In this document: positions 1 to 8,579 of the stretch, piece by piece
Layout: each line of letters opens with the position of its first letter
How positions within the stretch are numbered: position 1 is the first letter of the stretch
Source: Gammaproteobacteria bacterium
GTDB taxonomy: Bacteria > Pseudomonadota > Gammaproteobacteria > Xanthomonadales > Wenzhouxiangellaceae
DNA: 37,766 nt
Direction of reading: 5' to 3'
NCBI GenBank assembly: GCA_003567685.1
Contig: PWYW01000014.1
Span: 1-37,766 of the forward strand
Translations under genes and position numbers: made by a program
Notes under the pieces: model-generated
The model's database searches: none
Told to the model about the DNA's origin: nothing
The model's input: only the letters and a program-made list of their open reading frames with translations

Positions 1-1143
1 CCGGAACAGGCTGTGCGGCGGCTCGGCATAGTCGATCAGGCGTTGGCTCAACAGCAGGCGCTCGCCGGTCGGATCGACGTCCAACAGACTGATGGATCGG
101 TCACCCTGGGTCAGCGGGCGAACCATGCCGCTGTCGACATCCACTTGGAATAACTGGCTGTTGTCGCGGAAGTTGGCCCAACGATCTTCCAGCGACCGGA
201 AGCGGCGGCGCAGGCGATTGTCGCTGTCATCCGGCGTGGTCCAGGCAAAGAAGATCGATCCGCTGTCGGGATGCCACTGCCACTGGCCGACGTGTTCGTG
301 GTTGGCCAGCAGAAGGCGGGTCCGGCCATTCCGATCGTGCAGCCACAGGTGCTGACCTTCCTGAATGGCCAGCCAGCGCCCGTCGGGACTCCAGGCCAGC
401 GCACGTGGCGGCTGGCTGGTCCACTGGCGGACGATACGCGACTGTTCCAGATCATGAATTTCGGTGCGGCGAAGGTCGGCATCGGCGCTGTCCAGACGGC
501 CTGAGAAGCTTAGAGCCAGGTATCGGCCATCCGGCGAAAGCGCCATGGCGTTGACCGTCTCGGCATTGGTCAGGCGCTGAGCTGACACCCGGCGGCGCGC
601 CTCGATGTGGTGGCTGATCTGGTCGTGCTCGGCCTTGCCCTGCCAGCGCAGCGCGGGGGCGTCTTCCCCATCGCGGCCGCGATGAATGATCAGCAGCTGG
701 TGGCTGCCGGCCGGCAGGTGAAGATCGACCGTCCCGTTGCTCGGCGAGTGCGCCTTTCCGTGCAGGAAGACCACCGGGGCCGACAGGCCCGCCACCTCCA
801 GTTTGCCGGAAACGAAACGCTCGGCTTCCAGGTTGACCGACCAGACCATGAGGCCCTCTGCGTCCAGTTCGGCGGGATGAATACGGCCCCAGCTCAGACT
901 CTGGCCGAACCAGCGTGTTGACTGTCCGTCTCGCGGCAGGCCTTGCCGATCGAAATGGTCCACCAGCGCCCGGCGCATGGGCTCGGCCTTGCTGCTGTCG
1001 GCAAACGGCTCGCTGGCGGTGGGCAGTGGACCGAGCGACAAGACGGCATCAATGTCGATCTCGACGTCATTGGCTGTAACCAGTGCAGGCAGTGCGGCCA
1101 GGGCAAAAAGCCAGGAGAGCAGCGTCAGTTTACGAAGCGTCAT
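1..1143 (-). CDS. S9-family (prolyl oligopeptidase/DPP-IV-like) peptidase, N-terminal part, truncated by window edge
   Basis: The reading frame starts at the ATG at 1143-1141 and stays open for 381 codons to the left edge, so the 3' part is missing. Residues 1-25 form a signal peptide (MTLRKLTLLSW, then a Leu/Ala-rich core), so export is expected. The rest is rich in beta-propeller-like blades of the WD40/PD40 kind: MALSPDGRYLALSF, ALAWSPDGRWLAI, WQWHPDSGSIFF. This is the arrangement of the DPP-IV N-terminal propeller that precedes the alpha/beta hydrolase domain in family S9. The catalytic Ser-Asp-His domain would lie outside the window, so the peptidase assignment rests on propeller style and signal peptide. 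The gene is divergent from hemN and shares a 156-bp intergenic region with it. A non-peptidase propeller protein is the main alternative. Confidence 0.75.
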   Translation of the reverse strand, partial: MTLRKLTLLSWLFALAALPALVTANDVEIDIDAVLSLGPLPTASEPFADSSKAEPMRRALVDHFDRQGLPRDGQSTRWFGQSLSWGRIHPAELDAEGLMVWSVNLEAERFVSGKLEVAGLSAPVVFLHGKAHSPSNGTVDLHLPAGSHQLLIIHRGRDGEDAPALRWQGKAEHDQISHHIEARRRVSAQRLTNAETVNAMALSPDGRYLALSFSGRLDSADADLRRTEIHDLEQSRIVRQWTSQPPRALAWSPDGRWLAIQEGQHLWLHDRNGRTRLLLANHEHVGQWQWHPDSGSIFFAWTTPDDSDNRLRRRFRSLEDRWANFRDNSQLFQVDVDSGMVRPLTQGDRSISLLDVDPTGERLLLSQRLIDYAEPPHSLFR

Positions 1144-1202
1144 TAGTAGTCCTTGTCGGTCGCGGCAGGAAATATTGCCGGAATTTACCAGATGACTCGG
1201 AG

Positions 1203-1218
1203 AATCGTTGCAACGATT
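1203..1218. promoter_or_regulatory. 16-bp perfect palindrome overlapping the FNR box
   Basis: AATCGTTGCAACGATT is a perfect dyad with no spacer. Its last two bases are the first two bases of the FNR box. It lies between the divergent S9 peptidase and hemN genes, so a protein bound here could affect either promoter or compete with FNR. The binding factor is unknown. Confidence 0.4.
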
Positions 1219-1230
1219 GATACTGATCAA
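1217..1230. promoter_or_regulatory. FNR/ANR binding site upstream of hemN
   Basis: TTGATACTGATCAA matches the FNR consensus TTGAT-N4-ATCAA at all ten specified positions. The dyad centre is about 76 bp before the hemN start. An FNR-activated class II promoter (site centred near -41.5) would start transcription near 1265, with TAGTCT at 1253-1258 as a weak -10. hemN encodes the oxygen-independent step of heme synthesis, a classic FNR/ANR target, and an FNR-type regulator is the next gene. Site identity is read directly; promoter geometry is inferred. Confidence 0.85.
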
Positions 1231-1299
1231 TTCGCCCGACAACCGGCACCTTTAGTCTGTACCTTCTTATCGAACTCGCCCGCCGGGCTGGATTTAACG

Positions 1300-2694
1300 A
1301 TGTCCGAACTGATGCGCCCAAGCTTCGACCTGGAGCTGATTGAAAAATACGGCGGCCCCGGCCCCCGTTATACCTCGTACCCGACCGCGCCGCAGTTTTC
1401 TTCCAATTTCCAGGCAGTGGACTGGTATGCGGCGATTGCCGAAAGCAATCGGCTTCCAATCCCGGCTGACCTGTCGCTCTACGTCCACGTGCCTTTCTGC
1501 GCCAATCCGTGTTTCTACTGCGGCTGCAACCGGGTGATCACCCGATCACCGACCGCGGGCGATCAATTCCTTGATCGGCTGGAACAGGAGCTGGCGCTGG
1601 TGGCGCCGCGCTTTGATGAAGATCGGCTGGTTCGCCAGCTACACCTCGGTGGCGGCACGCCAACCTTTCTGTCGGTTGACCAGCTCGGGCGGCTGCTGAC
1701 CGCCCTGCAGCGGCATTTCCCGTTTGCCGAGGACGCCGAAATAGGCCTGGAAATCGACCCGCGAACGATCGATCCGCGTGGCATCGCGCAGCTTCGCCAA
1801 TTGGGGTTCAACCGCTTGTCGATCGGTATCCAGGACTTGGAGCCGGACGTCCAGCAGGCCGTCAACCGCATCCACGACACGGCCATGGTCAGCAGTGTGT
1901 TCGGCGCTGCCCGCGCGGTCGGCTTCGACTCGATCAGCGTCGACCTGATCTACGGCCTGCCGCTGCAAACCACGGCCGGCTTCGCCCGCACCGTCGACAC
2001 GGTTGGCGGCCTGCGGCCTGACCGGGTGTCACTGTTCAACTACGCGCATCTGCCGCACTTGTTCAAGGCCCAGCAGCGCATTGACGAAAGCAAGCTGCCA
2101 ACGCCTTCCACCAAGCTGGCGATCTTCCGGAACACCCTGAACCGCTTGCTGGACGTGGGCTATGAATTCATCGGCATGGATCACTTTGCGCTGCCGGGAG
2201 ATTCACTGGTGAAAGCGCGGAGGGATGGCTCGATGGTGCGTAATTTTCAGGGGTATTCCACCCATGGTGGGCTGGACCTGGTGAGCTTTGGCCCCAGCGC
2301 CATCAGCCAGGTGGGAGATACCTTTGCCCAGAATGCCCGAGGCCTCGACGAGTGGGGCATTGCCGTGAGTGAGGCCCGCTTACCGATCATTCGCGGCCTG
2401 TCTCGCAACACCGACGACGCCGTACGCGCGGAAATCATCGACCGCATCATGTGCACCGGCGAACTGGTATTTCGCGATATCGAAAAGATTTTCCAACTGA
2501 AATTCCGGCGCTACTTTGCCGATGAGCTGGAAGCCCTCGAGCCTCTGGCTAGCGATGGCTTGATCGAATGGACCAACCACGGACTCCGTGTGCTGCCGGC
2601 CGGCATGCTTTTCCTGAGAGCCATTGCCAAAGCCTTTGACCAATACCTCAAATCCGCCGATGAACAGTCCTCACGATTTTCCCGAATAGTCTGA
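1300..2694 (+). CDS. hemN: Oxygen-independent coproporphyrinogen III dehydrogenase HemN
   Basis: This radical-SAM enzyme converts coproporphyrinogen III to protoporphyrinogen IX without oxygen, in the cytoplasm. From the ATG at 1300 the protein is 464 aa, close to the usual length of about 457. The N-terminus has the HemN signature KYGGPGPRYTSYPTA. The cluster-binding motif follows as PFCANPCFYCGC, with Cys67, Cys71 and Cys74 expected to ligate the [4Fe-4S] cluster and Cys76 the extra conserved Cys of this family (CX3CX2CXC). LHLGGGTPTFL follows, as in radical-SAM coproporphyrinogen enzymes. The frame is open further upstream to 1153, but that extension would cover the FNR box and has no homologous look, so 1300 is preferred. 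The fnr-type gene follows after 70 bp, the hemN-anr order known in pseudomonads. Anaerobic activation through the upstream FNR box is likely. Confidence 0.95.
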   Translation: MSELMRPSFDLELIEKYGGPGPRYTSYPTAPQFSSNFQAVDWYAAIAESNRLPIPADLSLYVHVPFCANPCFYCGCNRVITRSPTAGDQFLDRLEQELALVAPRFDEDRLVRQLHLGGGTPTFLSVDQLGRLLTALQRHFPFAEDAEIGLEIDPRTIDPRGIAQLRQLGFNRLSIGIQDLEPDVQQAVNRIHDTAMVSSVFGAARAVGFDSISVDLIYGLPLQTTAGFARTVDTVGGLRPDRVSLFNYAHLPHLFKAQQRIDESKLPTPSTKLAIFRNTLNRLLDVGYEFIGMDHFALPGDSLVKARRDGSMVRNFQGYSTHGGLDLVSFGPSAISQVGDTFAQNARGLDEWGIAVSEARLPIIRGLSRNTDDAVRAEIIDRIMCTGELVFRDIEKIFQLKFRRYFADELEALEPLASDGLIEWTNHGLRVLPAGMLFLRAIAKAFDQYLKSADEQSSRFSRIV

Positions 2695-2703
2695 GTGAAC
2701 CAC

Positions 2704-2731
2704 TTGGAAAAACAATAAACGCTGATATACT
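2704..2731 (+). promoter_or_regulatory. Sigma-70-type promoter for the fnr-like gene
   Basis: TTGGAA (2704-2709) and TATACT (2726-2731) are separated by 16 bp and lie just after hemN, placing the start of transcription near 2738. TATACT matches the -10 consensus at five of six positions and TTGGAA the -35 at four. This would let the regulator be made independently of hemN. No perfect FNR box is seen in this gap. Confidence 0.5.
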
Positions 2732-2764
2732 CACATCCTATCGACAGGTCGCCCAGGGGATGCG

Positions 2765-3532
2765 ATGACCAGCAAATCAACCGTTCGCACTCTCGGGGAA
2801 CAGCCAGAGAGTCATTGCCAGGATTGCGCCCTGTTCAGTTTGTGCTTCGCACAAGAAGCCAGCCCTGATGAACTGGCCGAGCTCAACCGGGTTCTCAAAC
2901 GCCGGCAACCCATCGAACGCAATCAACATCTCTTCCACGGCGGGCAGTCACTCAAGTCCGTTACCGTCGTACGCTCTGGTTCCGTCAAGGGCTACCAGCT
3001 CTCCCAGGAAGGCGACGAGATCGTCACCGGCTTTTACCTGCCGGGCGAAATCATCGGCCTGGATGGTCTGGCCAACGAGGTCCACCCCGGGTTTGCCGTC
3101 GCCCTGGAAGACAGCCGAACCTGCGAAATTCCGCTGGCCGATTTCGTCCGCATGCTAAGCAAGAGTCCGAAGCTGAATCAGGTGATGCTGAAACTGCTCT
3201 CTGAAGAGATGACGGAGACTCGTGAACTGCTGCTGGTGGTGGGCCGACTGGATGCCAAGACCCGGGTATCACTGTTTTTGCTCAGCCTGTCAAGACGCCT
3301 GGCCCGTCGGAACCAGGATCCGGACCAGTTCCGGCTGACCATGGACCGCCGCGATATTGCCAACTATCTTGGCCTGACCATCGAAACCGTCTCGCGCACC
3401 ATGAGCGCCATGCAGAAAGCCGGCACCATTGAGGTACGCGGCAAGCTGGTTCGCATTCTGGAACGCAAGGCCCTGGAACAACAGGCGCGTCAGGGCCTGC
3501 CTGAAGACAACCGAATCGCCCGCAGCGGCTGA
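2765..3532 (+). CDS. fnr: FNR/ANR-type oxygen-sensing transcription regulator (Crp/Fnr family)
   Basis: This 255-aa protein is a cytoplasmic oxygen sensor and DNA-binding regulator. Cys18, Cys21, Cys27 and Cys120 match E. coli FNR Cys20, Cys23, Cys29 and Cys122 with a constant offset of two, so a [4Fe-4S] cluster is expected. A cyclic-nucleotide-like beta-roll covers roughly residues 45-130 and a dimerisation helix about 135-170. The C-terminal helix-turn-helix has the recognition segment LTIETVSR: Glu207, Ser210 and Arg211 are the ExxSR residues that read TTGAT half-sites, which is exactly the site found in front of hemN. The start at 2765 is supported by AGGGG at 2755-2759. The name anr would be equally valid. 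The gene is convergent with the M14 peptidase. Confidence 0.95.
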   Translation: MTSKSTVRTLGEQPESHCQDCALFSLCFAQEASPDELAELNRVLKRRQPIERNQHLFHGGQSLKSVTVVRSGSVKGYQLSQEGDEIVTGFYLPGEIIGLDGLANEVHPGFAVALEDSRTCEIPLADFVRMLSKSPKLNQVMLKLLSEEMTETRELLLVVGRLDAKTRVSLFLLSLSRRLARRNQDPDQFRLTMDRRDIANYLGLTIETVSRTMSAMQKAGTIEVRGKLVRILERKALEQQARQGLPEDNRIARSG

Positions 3533-3620
3533 ATCGCTTACTAGGACCTCACGCCAATCAGGCTTTACCCAAGATGCCCGCTGCCAGACACCTTGGGTTG
3601 GAACTCATCATCTTTCAATC

Positions 3621-6179
3621 TCACTGAGCCCACGGCGGCAATTGGGTGGGACGAACCAGCGGGCTGAAGAACAGCGCGTTGGCGAACAAGCGCTCGGTGC
3701 CCAGCCAATAACCACGGAACAGGAAATCATCGGCCATGCGAATCACGCGCCCCTGGCCATGATGGCTCAGATCGAGGGCGGTCGCCCCGGCCAGTCGTTC
3801 ACGGTTCTCGGCCGACATGAAGCCTGCGGCCAGCGGGTCGTCGCTGTAGACGGCGGCCCGGCTGTAGGCATTATTCAGAGATGACAGGCGATGGGCACCT
3901 CGGCGGAAGGTGACCGCCTCTGCCTCCGAATAGCCGAACGCCAGGGGATGGCTGGTATCCAGCACCACGTTCAGTGCGCTGCCTCCTATCAGCTGGCGAG
4001 CGAAATCGCCTTGGAAATCACCGTAAGGGCGGCGCTCGGGCACCTCGTCGATGGCACCATTGTCGTCCTCACCAACAAAGGCCCAGTCCAGATCCAGGCG
4101 CTCGACCCAGGTCGAGGCGTTGCGCGCGGCAATCAGGGTGCCGCCCTGCCGCACGAACCGGGTAATCTGATCGACTGCCCAGCCGGGCATCATGTCGTAT
4201 TGCCCATCGGCAATGATCAGATGGGTGTAGTTCGACAGATCAACGCGCCACAATCGCTGCCAATCCAGGCGTGTCAGCGACTGCTCGAGACGGGTGTCGA
4301 ACCAGTGCCAGATGTAGCCGGCATGGTTGGGGCGCACACCATCACCGGTCAGCATGGCCACCTTGGGCGCCCGCAGCACCGGAACCGAGGGCGCGCCAAA
4401 GTCCGGCCCTTCCATGACCAAGCCGCTTTCGGCGGCCACTACCTCAACGCGATGTTGACGGGCCAACTCGCTCAAGCGGTCAGCCAGGGACGGAAGCTCC
4501 TCGGGCTGCATGCCCGGATGCATGACCAGGCTTCCCGCAACCAGGCGCTTTTCCTCACCATCGATGCGGGTCAGGACCGGCTCGGTCACCGCCTGAACTC
4601 GATACCCCTCGGCCAGCAATGCGGCCAACAGCGGGGTAGCGCCATACTGATCCCAGCGGACCAGCCAGGCCACCGGATCGGTTACCGGCGGGGTTAACGG
4701 GTGGCCTGGCACCTCGCTGAGCGGGTCACCGGAGGCCGGCAAACGGCGCACCTCAGTTAGCGGCAAACCATACGACAGCGCCAGCGGCCAGGCAGAGACG
4801 TCATAGAACACGTCCATGCCCGGATCAGTCACCAAGTCAAACACCGAACGCAGGAAGCGATACTGGTTCTGATCGGCCCGAATTACCCAGGCCGAACCTG
4901 GCGCGTAATCCTGACCGTCAATGCGCACGATATCAGTGGTCGGGCGCACTTCAATGCCGTGGGCCAGAAGCAGATCGACCAATTGGTGAGCGCGTACCGG
5001 ATCGTTGCCGTCACCCAGCACCCAGCCGGCCCCGCGACTGGCTCGGGCGTCTTCGCGTGCCGTGCGGAAGAATTCCGCCTGGTAGGCAATCAGCTCATCG
5101 GCCAGCGCATGACCCGCCTGAAGGGTCGATATGCTCGTTCGGACCTGGTTGGCCACGGCGTCAGTGAAGCTGCGCGGGCCATACACGGTGTCCTGCAGAT
5201 GCCCCCTGGAAGAGCCCTGCTCGAAGAGTATGCCGATACCGCCGGTCAAATCCGGATAGGTTGAGCCCTTGCCCAGGTAATAATCGTCGAACAACTCGCG
5301 AGTGAAATAGGCCTCGCCGGCTTCGTCCAGAATGCGGGCATGGAACTGGGCAATCTCGGCGGTCAACTCGTAGTTGCGTTCGGGGGTAAGCGGATTGTTG
5401 CGCTCGGGCACGCCGGGCTGGAAGAAGTAGGTGGTGTTGGGCCCCATCTCGTGATGGTCGGTGAGCACGTGCGGCATCCAGCGTTGAAGCTGCGCGGCGC
5501 GCAGACGGGACTCGGGATGCACCAGCGGCAACCAGTCGCGGTTGAGGTCAAACCAGTAGTAGTTGGTGCGCCCGTTAGGCCAGGCTTCGTTGTGTTCGCG
5601 ATCGGCGGGGTCAGCGACCGGATGACGGCCGCGATGCATGTTCACCCAATGCGCGAACCGATCGAGTCCGTCCGGGTTGAGCACGGGCTCCATCACGATG
5701 ACCAGATCGTCCAGCCAGGCCAACACCTCCGGGTCGTTCGAAGCCGCCAGGTACCATGCCGTTACCAGCGCCGCCGAGGCACCAGAGGCCTCATTGCCGT
5801 GTACGCTGTACCCCAGCCAGATCACTGCCGGACCTTCACCGGCCAGCGCCTGGCTCTGGCGATCGGCGGCGATCTGATCAATCTCGGCCAGCGTTTCGGG
5901 CGAAGCAAACACCAGCAGTGGCAGCGGGCGCTCGCCGTGGGTCTGGCCCAGGATTTCCATGTTCACGCGGTCGGAGCGCTCGGCGAGCTGCGTCAGGTAG
6001 TCCACGACCTGATCATGACGGGGATGCCACTCGCCCGGCTCGAAGCCCAGCACCTCGGCTGGAGTCGGGATGGCCGGATCCGGCTCGAAATCAGCCGGCA
6101 GACCGGGGCCGGCGATGGCCCTGGAAACAAAACTGATCGAGAGCAGGAAAAGAGTCAGAGCAAGCAGCGTTTTAGGCAT
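3621..6179 (-). CDS. Secreted M14-family zinc metallopeptidase (carboxypeptidase-like)
   Basis: The 852-aa product begins with a signal peptide (residues 1-23, MPKTLLALTLFLLSISFV and on), so it should act in the periplasm or outside the cell. The M14 zinc site is visible: His127-x-x-Glu130 in SVHGNE and a downstream His in TDHHEMG (His242 or His243). FEQGSS near Glu320 resembles the catalytic Glu region of the fold. The catalytic domain spans about residues 40-360. The C-terminal half has a class I glutamine-amidotransferase-like look (VAMLTGDGVRPNHAG, THLIIADGQYD, FVRQGGTLIAARN), as in large bacterial M14 proteins of unknown substrate. It is divergent from the PEBP gene and convergent with the fnr gene. 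Specific substrate is unknown; a peptide or peptidoglycan fragment is plausible. Confidence 0.88.
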   Translation of the reverse strand: MPKTLLALTLFLLSISFVSRAIAGPGLPADFEPDPAIPTPAEVLGFEPGEWHPRHDQVVDYLTQLAERSDRVNMEILGQTHGERPLPLLVFASPETLAEIDQIAADRQSQALAGEGPAVIWLGYSVHGNEASGASAALVTAWYLAASNDPEVLAWLDDLVIVMEPVLNPDGLDRFAHWVNMHRGRHPVADPADREHNEAWPNGRTNYYWFDLNRDWLPLVHPESRLRAAQLQRWMPHVLTDHHEMGPNTTYFFQPGVPERNNPLTPERNYELTAEIAQFHARILDEAGEAYFTRELFDDYYLGKGSTYPDLTGGIGILFEQGSSRGHLQDTVYGPRSFTDAVANQVRTSISTLQAGHALADELIAYQAEFFRTAREDARASRGAGWVLGDGNDPVRAHQLVDLLLAHGIEVRPTTDIVRIDGQDYAPGSAWVIRADQNQYRFLRSVFDLVTDPGMDVFYDVSAWPLALSYGLPLTEVRRLPASGDPLSEVPGHPLTPPVTDPVAWLVRWDQYGATPLLAALLAEGYRVQAVTEPVLTRIDGEEKRLVAGSLVMHPGMQPEELPSLADRLSELARQHRVEVVAAESGLVMEGPDFGAPSVPVLRAPKVAMLTGDGVRPNHAGYIWHWFDTRLEQSLTRLDWQRLWRVDLSNYTHLIIADGQYDMMPGWAVDQITRFVRQGGTLIAARNASTWVERLDLDWAFVGEDDNGAIDEVPERRPYGDFQGDFARQLIGGSALNVVLDTSHPLAFGYSEAEAVTFRRGAHRLSSLNNAYSRAAVYSDDPLAAGFMSAENRERLAGATALDLSHHGQGRVIRMADDFLFRGYWLGTERLFANALFFSPLVRPTQLPPWAQ

Positions 6180-6254
6180 TGGTGATCCACCAGCGATGTG
6201 ACAGCAGCCTGCTAGGATAACGGAAGCACTTTGGCGATTTTCACCTTGTTCAAC

Positions 6255-6260
6255 GGAGGA
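6255..6260 (+). promoter_or_regulatory. Strong Shine-Dalgarno site fixing the PEBP start
   Basis: GGAGGA lies 6 nt before the ATG at 6267. This decides the start against an upstream in-frame codon at 6231, which has no such site and would add residues before the conserved domain. Confidence 0.75.
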
Positions 6261-6266
6261 CTACCA

Positions 6267-6893
6267 ATGCTGTTGCATTCCAATGACCTGAAGGATGGCC
6301 AGCCTATCCCGCCGCGTTTTGCCTTTGGTCGCCTGGCGGATGACGCGCCCATGGCGCTGTCGGACAACCTAAGCCCCCACTTGAGCTGGACCGATGCCCC
6401 GGCGGGCACTCGCTCCTTTGTTGTGCTGTGCATGGACCCCGATGTCCCTTCAGTCGCCGACGACGTCAACCAGGAGGGAAAGCGGTTGCCCGTTGATTTA
6501 CCGCGGGTGGATTTCTGCCATTGGGCCATGGTCAACGTTCCGCCGAGCGTGACCGAGCTGGCCACCGGCGCCTGCTGCGATGGCGTAACGCCCGGGGGTA
6601 AACGCCAGCCACCCGGGCCAGCCGGCAGCCGCCAGGGCCTGAACGACTACACCAGCTTCATGGCAGGCGACCCGGACATGGCTGGCGATTACTTCGGCTA
6701 CGACGGCCCTTGCCCGCCCTGGAACGACGAAAGACTGCACCACTACACCTTTACGATCTACGCGCTGGATGTCGAGCAGCTTGAGCTGGCCGAGCGCTTC
6801 AACGGCCATGACGTGGTCAAGGCCATCGACGGCCATGTCCTGGCGAAGGCCAGCCTGACCGGCAGCTACACCCTGAACCCGGCGCTACGCTGA
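6267..6893 (+). CDS. YbhB/YbcL-type PEBP (Raf kinase inhibitor-like) family protein
   Basis: The 208-aa product belongs to the phosphatidylethanolamine-binding protein fold. The family signatures are in order: NLSPHLSWTDAPAGTRSF near the start, the ligand-pocket motif MDPDVPS, FCHWAMVNVP, then YDGPCPP with a late HHYTFTIYALD strand. There is no signal peptide, so it should be cytoplasmic. At 208 aa it is longer than the usual 150-180 aa YbhB proteins; the extra length is mainly the segment after DPDVPS and the insert around PGGKRQPPGPAGSRQG. Bacterial members have no settled physiological role; binding of anionic phosphates or lipids is known for the fold. It stands alone, divergent from the M14 gene, and precedes the glnA regulatory region. 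Confidence 0.9.
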   Translation: MLLHSNDLKDGQPIPPRFAFGRLADDAPMALSDNLSPHLSWTDAPAGTRSFVVLCMDPDVPSVADDVNQEGKRLPVDLPRVDFCHWAMVNVPPSVTELATGACCDGVTPGGKRQPPGPAGSRQGLNDYTSFMAGDPDMAGDYFGYDGPCPPWNDERLHHYTFTIYALDVEQLELAERFNGHDVVKAIDGHVLAKASLTGSYTLNPALR

Positions 6894-6925
6894 GTGTTGG
6901 AATCCTGAACATGAGCGGGGCAGGC

Positions 6926-6942
6926 TGCTCAGGAATTGAGCA
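6926..6942. promoter_or_regulatory. Candidate NtrC-binding dyad upstream of glnA
   Basis: TGCTCA-GGAAT-TGAGCA is a perfect 6-5-6 inverted repeat. NtrC sites have the same geometry (TGCACY-N5-RGTGCA), and the TGC, C, G and GCA positions agree; the differences are symmetric. Its centre is about 87 bp upstream of the predicted sigma-54 start, a usual enhancer distance. NtrC is encoded in the same locus. Binding is inferred from this pattern only. Confidence 0.45.
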
Positions 6943-6994
6943 ACCTGCACTCGACTTATGTTCGCCAAACGTTGCGTTGCCGATATCGTGAATC

Positions 6995-7010
6995 TGGCAC
7001 GTTTCATGCA
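6995..7010 (+). promoter_or_regulatory. Sigma-54 (-24/-12) promoter of glnA
   Basis: TGGCACGTTTCATGCA matches the RpoN consensus TGGCACG-N4-TTGCA at all but one position. The GG at 6996-6997 and the GC at 7008-7009 have the required 10-bp spacing, putting +1 near 7021. The glnA ATG follows at 7059. NtrC-activated sigma-54 transcription of glnA is the known enterobacterial arrangement, and ntrB-ntrC lie downstream. Confidence 0.85.
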
Positions 7011-7058
7011 TTTACAGGCTGTCCCTTTCACTTGACGATTCCAAGGACTGCCTGAATC

Positions 7059-8468
7059 ATGACCCCGAATGAAGTACTGAAGAAAATTCGCGACGAAGAA
7101 ATCGAATTTGTCGACTTTCGCTTTGCCAACACCCTGGGCAAGGAACAACACGTCACCGTTCCGGCATCAGCGGTTGATGAGGAATTGCTGAACGATGGCA
7201 AAATGTTTGACGGTTCATCCATCGTCGGCTGGAAGGGCATCAACGATTCCGACATGGTTCTGATGCCCGATTGCGAAGCAACCTTTGTCGACCCGTTTGC
7301 CGAACACAAAACGCTCAACGTTGCCTGCGACATCCTCGAGCCGGCCACCATGCAGCCCTACAGTCGCTGCCCGCGCTCGCTGGCCAAGCGCGCTGAAGCC
7401 TATCTGAAATCCACCGGCCTGGCTGACACGGCTTTTTTTGGACCGGAACCGGAATTTTTCGTGTTCGACTCGGTGCGCTTTGGCAACGAAATGTCGGGCG
7501 CTTTCTTCGAGATCGATTCGGAAGAAGCTGCCTGGAACACCGCCAAGGAATATGACGGTGGTAACCACGGCCACCGTCCGCGCGTCAAGGGTGGCTATTT
7601 CCCGGTGCCACCGGTTGATGCGCTCAACGACTTGCGCTCGGTGATGTGCGCCACTCTGGAGGCCATTGGCATTCCCGTTGAAGTTCACCACCACGAAGTC
7701 GGCACCGCCGGCCAATGTGAAATCGGCACTCGCTTCAACACGCTTACCCGCAAGGCCGATGAGCTGCTGATGATGAAGTACGTTGTTCATAACGTTGCTC
7801 ACCTGCACGGACGAACCGCCACCTTCATGCCGAAACCGCTGGTTGGCGACAATGGCTCGGGCATGCACGTTCACCAATCGTTGTCCAAAGGCGGCAACAA
7901 CCTGTTCGCAGGCGACGGCTACGGTGGCCTGAGCGAAACGGCCCTGCATTACATCGGCGGCATCTTCAAGCACGCCCGCGCCATCAATGCCTTCGCAAAC
8001 TCAAGCACCAACAGCTACAAGCGCCTGGTGCCGGGTTTCGAAGCACCGGTGGTATTGGCCTATTCGGCCCGCAACCGTTCGGCTTCCTGCCGGGTACCCT
8101 GGGTGGCCAGCGACAAGGCTCGCCGGATCGAGGTGCGTTTCGGCGATGCGGCCGGCAACCCCTACCTGACGTTTGCCGCGATGATGATGGCTGGCCTTGA
8201 CGGCATCGTCAACAAGATTGATCCGGGTGCCCCGATGGACAAGGATCTTTATGATTTGCCGCCGGAAGAAGAGCGCGATCTGCCGCGCGTTTGCCACGCT
8301 CTTGACCAGGCGCTGGAAGCCCTGGACAAGGACCGTGACTTCCTCAAGGCAGGCGATGTGTTCTCCGACGACCTGATTGACGGCTACATCGATTTGAAAA
8401 TGCAGGAAGTCACGCGCTTCCGCATGTCGACCCATCCGGTCGAATTCGATATGTACTACTCGGTCTGA
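7059..8468 (+). CDS. glnA: Glutamine synthetase, type I
   Basis: GlnA makes glutamine from glutamate, ammonia and ATP and is the main ammonia-assimilating enzyme when nitrogen is scarce. The product is 469 aa, the same length as the E. coli enzyme. Visible signatures are [14 protein letters not shown] and [17 protein letters not shown] at the N-terminus, the metal-binding stretch [21 protein letters not shown], and the ATP-site segment beginning near [13 protein letters not shown]. Tyr398 in [10 protein letters not shown] corresponds to the adenylylation site, so control by GlnE is expected. A sigma-54 promoter and a possible NtrC site lie upstream and a strong terminator follows at 8499, so the downstream DUF4124-ntrB-ntrC genes probably also have their own promoter or depend on read-through. 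Confidence 0.98.
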   Translation: MTPNEVLKKIRDEEIEFVDFRFANTLGKEQHVTVPASAVDEELLNDGKMFDGSSIVGWKGINDSDMVLMPDCEATFVDPFAEHKTLNVACDILEPATMQPYSRCPRSLAKRAEAYLKSTGLADTAFFGPEPEFFVFDSVRFGNEMSGAFFEIDSEEAAWNTAKEYDGGNHGHRPRVKGGYFPVPPVDALNDLRSVMCATLEAIGIPVEVHHHEVGTAGQCEIGTRFNTLTRKADELLMMKYVVHNVAHLHGRTATFMPKPLVGDNGSGMHVHQSLSKGGNNLFAGDGYGGLSETALHYIGGIFKHARAINAFANSSTNSYKRLVPGFEAPVVLAYSARNRSASCRVPWVASDKARRIEVRFGDAAGNPYLTFAAMMMAGLDGIVNKIDPGAPMDKDLYDLPPEEERDLPRVCHALDQALEALDKDRDFLKAGDVFSDDLIDGYIDLKMQEVTRFRMSTHPVEFDMYYSV

Positions 8469-8498
8469 TTACGGATCTTCGTTGTTCTACCCCGATTC

Positions 8499-8524
8499 GG
8501 CCGGGCTCTGCCCGGCCTTTTTTT
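8499..8524 (+). terminator. Rho-independent terminator after glnA
   Basis: GGCCGGGC-TCT-GCCCGGCC is a perfect 8-bp stem with a 3-nt loop followed directly by seven T residues. It begins 31 bp after the glnA stop codon. Confidence 0.93.
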
Positions 8525-8579
8525 GCCCGTAAAACCCGTTTTTGCTCGGCAATGTCTTTAAATGTCGGCGTATCCTCAG

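Noticed and set aside
1153-1299. In-frame upstream extension of hemN
   Set aside because: It would translate through the FNR box and promoter region and adds residues unlike HemN; the conserved N-terminus begins just after 1300.
3567-3598. ACCCAAG/CTTGGGT stem between fnr and the M14 gene as a terminator
   Set aside because: The stem is only 7 bp with an 18-nt loop and no T-run on either strand.
5340-6185. Plus-strand open frame (281 codons) inside the M14 peptidase gene
   Set aside because: It is antisense to the zinc-site coding region and has no domain or ribosome-binding site.
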